Source of the DNA: Cinnamomum chago
Lineage: Eukaryota > Streptophyta > Magnoliopsida > Laurales > Lauraceae
Assembly (NCBI GenBank): GCA_038049695.1
Contig: CP142461.1
Span: 29,519,001 to 29,583,000, forward strand
DNA: 64,000 nt
Reading direction: 5' to 3'
Below the pieces are notes generated by a model, which was given only the letters and a program-made list of their open reading frames with translations, did not search any database and was not told the DNA's origin. Made by a program: the position numbers and the translations under genes. Shown piece after piece: positions 59,108-64,000 of this stretch; the first letter of the stretch is position 1, and each line of letters begins with the position of its first letter.

Positions 59108-59497
59108 CTATTTTAACATATGGCAATCTGTTATGTTATGCTCTTGAGGTAAGCTCCATGTCAGACCTCCAAGGTTATAGCTTGTGATAGCTAGAGTATT
59201 TTGCTTGCAATTGTCTGGACTCAGAATATTGTTGTTGTTCACACACTTGAGCAGATTGCCATTAGAAGTGTAGCCATTGGAGGACTCCAGTTCCCCCTTC
59301 AGTGCTTTGTCATAATCTGATGGATTCATAACTGAACACATGACATCTGCATAATGAAGTACTGGATAACACATGACATCTGCATAATGAAGTACTGGAT
59401 ACTTGGAACTGCCAAACATTGAAGATTCAACTACCAGTTTTTCTTTGATACTCTGAACAGCATGTGCATATTCCAATCCAAATAGAACCTACATTTC
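59108..59497 (-). pseudogene. Unrecognised exon-like fragment with a 33-bp internal duplication
   Basis: On the minus strand an AG acceptor (AAATGTAG) is followed by an open frame (VLFGLEYAHAVQSIKEK...) of about 120 codons. The codons for YPVLHYADVMC are tandemly repeated (33 bp, at about 59330-59395), which keeps the frame. The composition looks like real protein, not low complexity, but I cannot name the family. It is one of several minus-strand exon-like pieces inside this transposon-flanked region. Confidence 0.4.
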
Positions 59498-60456
59498 GGA
59501 AAGAAGAAAATGATTATAAAAGATTAAAGAATATCATACCACCCAATAGAATTACATTTTTCAGATGATTGCTAAATTAGAATGAACAACTTTATAAGGA
59601 AGATTCACTGCATCTAGGGAGTAATTAAGGCAAACAGGAACTGCTTTGTTTTTTCTTGGTACTTAACACAGTACCACCAGATCAGCAACTTTTTTTATTT
59701 TTTTAATGTTGATGACCTGGCTGTACACTCATCATGTTTAACTCAAGACACAAAATTTTCCTGAAAATGAAATGTACAAACTTCGAGAATGTTCACCATA
59801 GGTAATGGTCTGAATGGGAATTAGGAAGGTCTCTTGCAGGTAATATTTTTCAGAGACGAATTAGGTATTTCTATCTTTGGACAGGACAACGAAAAATCAA
59901 AATAAATAAGGATGGAATAAATGAATCTATGCAGTTCATCTACCACAAAAAGAACAAAATGAACTGTTGTCACAAAATATGAAGCCAACTAGCAACTACT
60001 TTCCAGATGGAAAGCTGCCATCCATTACCATTTATGCTAAATAACAAATGGTCTAAAAATTCCCTGAATCTCAGATAACCAAAACATGCAGCAGACAGGC
60101 CTAAAGATGATCACACAACATTCCACTGACTTGTGTCCACTTGGACAAGTTCATAAGAAAACTAACCCAAATTTCACATTGTCCCCTGCATCATATTACC
60201 CTCCTACTAGATCAACCTGAAAAACATCAAATGGAATTGAAGCAATTATAAAAACATCAGGTCCTTCCATAGCTATTGTCATATCAGTAGCACAATTTCC
60301 ATCAGCAAAACTTTGTATCTCTAACTACAGCCAGCAGCATTCAGACCCATAACTTCTTCCTATCAGCAATTCAGACTAAAAAATGTCTCACTAAAAAAAG
60401 TAAACAATACCCAATTCAATGCAATAGCCTGATTGAACAAGCTACAAAGCACTTAC
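59498..60456. other. Non-coding stretch between exon fragments
   Basis: AT-rich, intron-like, no exon recognised. In particular, the next NDRG/NDL exon (MSCFQG-type) is absent. Confidence 0.5.
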
Positions 60457-60556
60457 GATTTAGAGCTAGATCAGGATAAGTCACAAGTGCCGGTTTGTCT
60501 TGGTCTCCAAACACAGCAACAGAAACAGGACCATGTCTAGTCTGTATAACATGTTC
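60457..60556 (-). pseudogene. Single exon of an NDRG/N-MYC downregulated-like (NDL) gene
   Basis: Bounded by CAG| and |GTAAGT, these 100 nt encode [19 protein letters not shown] followed by [14 protein letters not shown] and one extra base. This matches the second exon of plant NDL proteins, alpha/beta-hydrolase-fold partners of the G-protein complex. Both splice sites and the frame are intact. The expected exon before it and the next exon after it are not found in the surrounding kilobases. An isolated exon is best read as a captured or left-over fragment rather than a working gene. Confidence 0.75.
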
Positions 60557-62187
60557 CTGATGACAATTACATGAACAGTTCAGAAGAAAGACACAAACTA
60601 CAAGTAGTCATAGAGCAGATGCATGATTCTGTCAGGCATTACTCTCATACAAAAGAATAACAAAGGCTTCTCCAAGTTCAAAAACTAAAAAATTGTTCTG
60701 TCTTCTTGATGACCACATCCATCATTACAATTTCAAAAAGAAAACCAAAATCCATATCCATTAGCTTCATGATAAATACATAATCATAAAAGCAAAGGGG
60801 AAAAAAAAAAAACATTGTCCTTAGAATCCTAAAAGGACAAAACCCAATGCTACTCAAGGAATAACAATCTTTTTCTATTTCTAACAGGGCCAGAATGTTT
60901 AACCCAGACACGCATATGGATGGGTTATACCAGACATGATCAGCTGATATGGGCCCTGCAACTGCAACCTTAGTTTGCAGTAAACTAATCTATATTAAGA
61001 TATGACTTGGTATGCTGTGACCTATTAACAAGTTGAGAATTTTTAATGATGACATGGACATGCACCATTGTCAAGATTTTGAGATAATTTCAAACCACCA
61101 CCACCCCCCCCCCCCCCCCCCCCCCCTTTACATTCATTCAAAAACTCAAATAGGCAGTGTAAAGATCCCTGAAAGTTATGAATGCACCTAGTGCCCTCTT
61201 ATCAATAAGGGCCACAAATAGTGCTGCCTATGAACTGGTCCCAGGGTGAGGAAACCTTTATCAAGTTTTGGCAGGCCAACCCACTTGGTCAAAACTTATG
61301 CTAGTCTGTCAATCATTTAGGCCAAACATGCATTAAAAGAAAATGTACAACGGTTAGGAAAGCCATCAAACAAACCACATGGAATGCATTAATCGCTATC
61401 GGTTGCTTTATGCAACCACAATTTCCCAAAACATATTATGAAGCTTAGCATGGTAAGTGCCATTACTGAACCAACCCACAGTGCCAGTCAATCTGAGAAG
61501 CTAGGAGGCAGTTCAGTTAAATGAGCACCAACTAGGTTATCCAGTAGAACAAGAAGACCACCTTTACCTTCAGTTATGGCATTAGGTACTGAATTCTGTG
61601 CGTTCAACTGTAGCAAACTTGTTCTGGTGACAACACGAACAAGTCTTCAATAATTAGATTACGCATAGCCCAAACGAAGTGTGAAGACGATCTCTGAGAA
61701 TTTCAGTGCACAAGAACTAAAATGGATAAAAATAAAACTAATCCACACATCGAAAATGGAAATGATCCGCGCCATTCCCAAACAAATCCTCAAATCTGTC
61801 GACTCCAATGAAAAAAAAAACACAAGTTGATGACAAAACTTAGTATAAAAAAAAAGTGCAAATAAAACAGCGGATATTGTGAGAATGAGAAGTAGGAGGA
61901 TCAAAATCAAGAAAAATAAAAGACCTGTCCACGGAGAGAAGGGCAGACACCACACCCTGGTATTTACCATTATCTCCGCTGTTATTTACCATTAATCTCT
62001 ACATTATGAAGAGAAGGGCAGACACCACACCCTGGTGAGTATTAATTAAAACTGCCCATGGACTCAATGGGACTAACTACCTCATCTCCATTGTCCCATG
62101 CAGGAAGTTATGATGGGCCACCCAATGGGACTATAGATAAGCACATCAAGTGGACAAAGAATAGAAAAGGATGAGTATCAAATTTAC
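60557..62187. other. Non-coding stretch with a C-run and a direct repeat
   Basis: Contains a C-run at about 61105-61126 and an exact direct repeat, AGAGAAGGGCAGACACCACA (continuing CCCTGG), at about 61935 and 62009, 74 bp apart. No coding exon recognised. Confidence 0.55.
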
Positions 62188-62290
62188 CAGTCTAAGAGGA
62201 AGTCCTTGTGAGCTGAGAGTGCCAGCAGCCAGTGTCACATGCCTCTCTTTTGGATGGTGGTATTTGCAGGTTGATCCATATTGCATCTTT
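62188..62290 (-). pseudogene. CCCH zinc-finger protein exon fragment
   Basis: The minus frame reads [18 protein letters not shown] then [18 protein letters not shown], and ends at a GT donor (CTG|GTAAAT). The words [13 protein letters not shown] and LS.QGLPLR are typical of plant ZFN-type CCCH proteins, which bind nucleic acid. The upstream half of the finger (C-X8-C) is disrupted, and no other CCCH finger is nearby. It is a fragment. Confidence 0.65.
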
Positions 62291-62761
62291 TTGCAACAAG
62301 TATCAAACATCAGAAGATGAATTGAAGAAGACAATGGAGAAAGCTAACAATTTAATTGTTGACATTTTGAAGAAAAAACCACAATTGGCCTTTGATTGTA
62401 AATCAGAGAACCTATGAACTTATCAATACATGTATATTTTAATGCTATTGGACATTAAAACACCGCAGGCAACCTGTTCACAAATTATCAAGTAAGCTTG
62501 CATAAAATTACAAGGCCTGGATTCCTCCTGCTTTCATGTGTGCTGATGCTTTCTTCGATATGATCAATCGACAGTGACAATTGCTCTTATGGGGAAAAAA
62601 ATCAGCCCAAATAAAACAAAGTGGGCCATAGATTTCTACCATTTTGGATCCCAAAGTTGCTTCCTTTGATGGTTTTACAACGCTGGGAATTAAGAGAATT
62701 CCCTGTCCTCTCAGATGATAACAGATTCCAGGCCCAGATGTCAAGCCACATCCTAAACAGA

Positions 62762-62802
<41 letters not shown>

Positions 62803-63051
62803 CAGAGGAAGAATTCATTTGGTAGGACTGAGACTAAAACAGAGGTACTGTAATAAACTGAGATGTAGAGAGGTATCAGATCAGATTAAAACCAGCTACT
62901 CAGGACTGATGAATAAATAGAAAAAAAAAACACAAATCTCAAACAAAAGATCAAGTAACAGGTACTAATTCCATAGACCAAACAACTAAAACCAATCACC
63001 CAAAAAAAAAAAAAAAAGGAATGAAAGAAACTGAAACCAGTCATCTTACCT
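62291..63051. other. Spacer with (GA)n between exon fragments
   Basis: Holds the (GA)n tract and a short plus-strand ORF at about 62232-62417 ([20 protein letters not shown]) that I do not recognise. A-runs occur near 62921-62931 and 63003-63017. Confidence 0.45.
62764..62801. repeat. (GA)n microsatellite
   Basis: Uninterrupted AG dinucleotides for about 38 bp between the CCCH and NPH3 fragments. Confidence 0.95.
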
Positions 63052-63052
63052 T

Positions 63053-63113
63053 ACAGACTCCAAAGTGTAGAAAGTATCAGGCCTTGTTCCAAGCTTCATA
63101 AACTTCATCTTAA
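63053..63113 (-). pseudogene. First coding exon of an NPH3/BTB-family protein, isolated
   Basis: An ATG at 63113 (minus) opens MKFMKLGTRPDTFYTLESV and ends at a good donor AG|GTAAGA. This opening is characteristic of NPH3/RPT2-type BTB proteins, substrate adaptors for CUL3 ligases in phototropism and auxin transport. The next exon (BTB domain) should lie at lower coordinates but is not found. Instead, pieces of unrelated genes follow. It may be the true start of a gene wrecked by insertion, or a captured fragment. Its own 5' flank continues to the window edge. Confidence 0.65.
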
Positions 63114-64000
63114 ACCTTATTCTTTCTCCCTAACTGTGAGCCTCTATCATGGAGAATTCTCCCTTCAACTCACCACCAATTCATAGAATGATTGTCTAGC
63201 CTCCACACCAAAAAGCAAACCTCCAACACCCATCCCCAGAATAGAATTCCCTGTTCAGCTGGGCAGTGCCAAATCTCATGAAATTCTAACATCATTCATT
63301 GGCAATTGAAATATGTGGCAGGTGTGAAAAAGCAACAGAAGGTGGTAGTAAGTCAAAAACAACTCAGTCACAATTTGACTGGAAAGACAAGGAATTGGCA
63401 TGAAATGAGTGTCAATTTCAATCAACTCCAAGAACCCATGTAATTGATCATGCCAGCTTAATTATCAGCAGGATTTTTGAGGTGTTACATCAAGATCAAA
63501 ATTTGGTGGCAAGCTCAATAAACAGACAGGTGTGATCAAGGAGCTCTCTAGTCCACAGACTGTAGACTAACATTGCCTGGAGAGGAGTTGAGATTTGAGA
63601 AAATGGGAGGCCATAAATTCAACTGAATTTCATTTTCAGCACTAAACATAGACCGGGAAACCGTTGTTAAATCCATCGGCCCCACCTGTCTCCATTTTCA
63701 AGCTATGAAAGTCTTGTGGGGCCCTAATTATTGTAGTCCTTGAGACTATTGTAACAAACATCATGATAATTGACAGGTGGTTTTCAATCTTTAAGGTTTT
63801 ACACTGTTAAACAAAAGTAAAATTTAGACCTAGTTTTCTGTTTAATAAAATAAAATAAGTTGAGTTAGATCAGGAGAAGATGGTAGTTTGATGTTTTAAT
63901 TTAAATGAATAGAAAAAGGGTCAAAAACTAATTTCACTAAAAACTAGTGTAAAGTAAAGATGATGTTTTCCTTAAAAAAATGTAAATTAGATTTGGTCAA
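63114..64000. other. Right end of the window, upstream of the NPH3-like exon
   Basis: AT-rich; could contain the 5' UTR or promoter that goes with the NPH3-like exon. No ORF or transposon end recognised. Confidence 0.4.

Overview
This is nuclear DNA of a flowering plant, most likely a woody dicot or early-diverging eudicot. The signs are spliced genes with GT-AG introns, two pectin methylesterases, a plant-specific organellar RNA-editing factor, an Athila-type Ty3/gypsy element, an Au-type SINE, hAT and Mutator-like MITEs, CACTA termini and many (CT)n tracts. There are no bacterial operons, CRISPR arrays or rRNA/tRNA genes.

Layout. 1-570 (+): last coding part of an unrecognised gene with a C-terminal membrane anchor. 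3551-19434 (-): a MORF3-like gene in four exons that join in frame to 265 codons. Its second intron is 14.8 kb because a complete Athila-type LTR retrotransposon (4345-16114) sits in it. That element has 1200-bp LTRs with one difference found by eye, a 5-bp target duplication, a tRNA-Asp primer site and an unbroken gag-pol ORF. 19.5-23.1 kb: hAT-like, copia-like and LINE remnants. 23143-27737 (-): a seven-exon gene for a universal-stress-protein/kinase fusion (628 aa) with Gly in place of the DFG Asp, a probable pseudokinase; an Au-type SINE lies in its third intron. 27.8-42.6 kb: transposon-rich spacer with a Mutator-like element inserted into a 105-bp tandem array, a 2.8-kb probable solo LTR, a TAGGGTTGC hAT MITE and a near-perfect hairpin MITE.

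42686-45610 and 47047-49053 (+): two neighbouring pectin methylesterase genes, each with an inhibitor-like pro-region, one intron at the same site and all catalytic residues. They would act in the wall on homogalacturonan. The first carries a 4-nt frameshift that removes the conserved C-terminus. 51.7-58.55 kb: a ~2.9-kb tandem segmental duplication carrying two copies of one MITE; the second copy is broken by a CACTA-related insertion. 58551-64000: starts with a second CACTA terminus and then holds isolated, minus-strand exons of unrelated genes (NDRG/NDL, CCCH zinc finger, NPH3/BTB start), which looks like transposon-captured gene fragments.

The host genes share no evident pathway except the PME pair. 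Most of the window is layered transposon history, much of it datable by nesting. Coordinates of exons and element ends come from reading splice sites and repeats by eye; percent identities and database matches were not computed.
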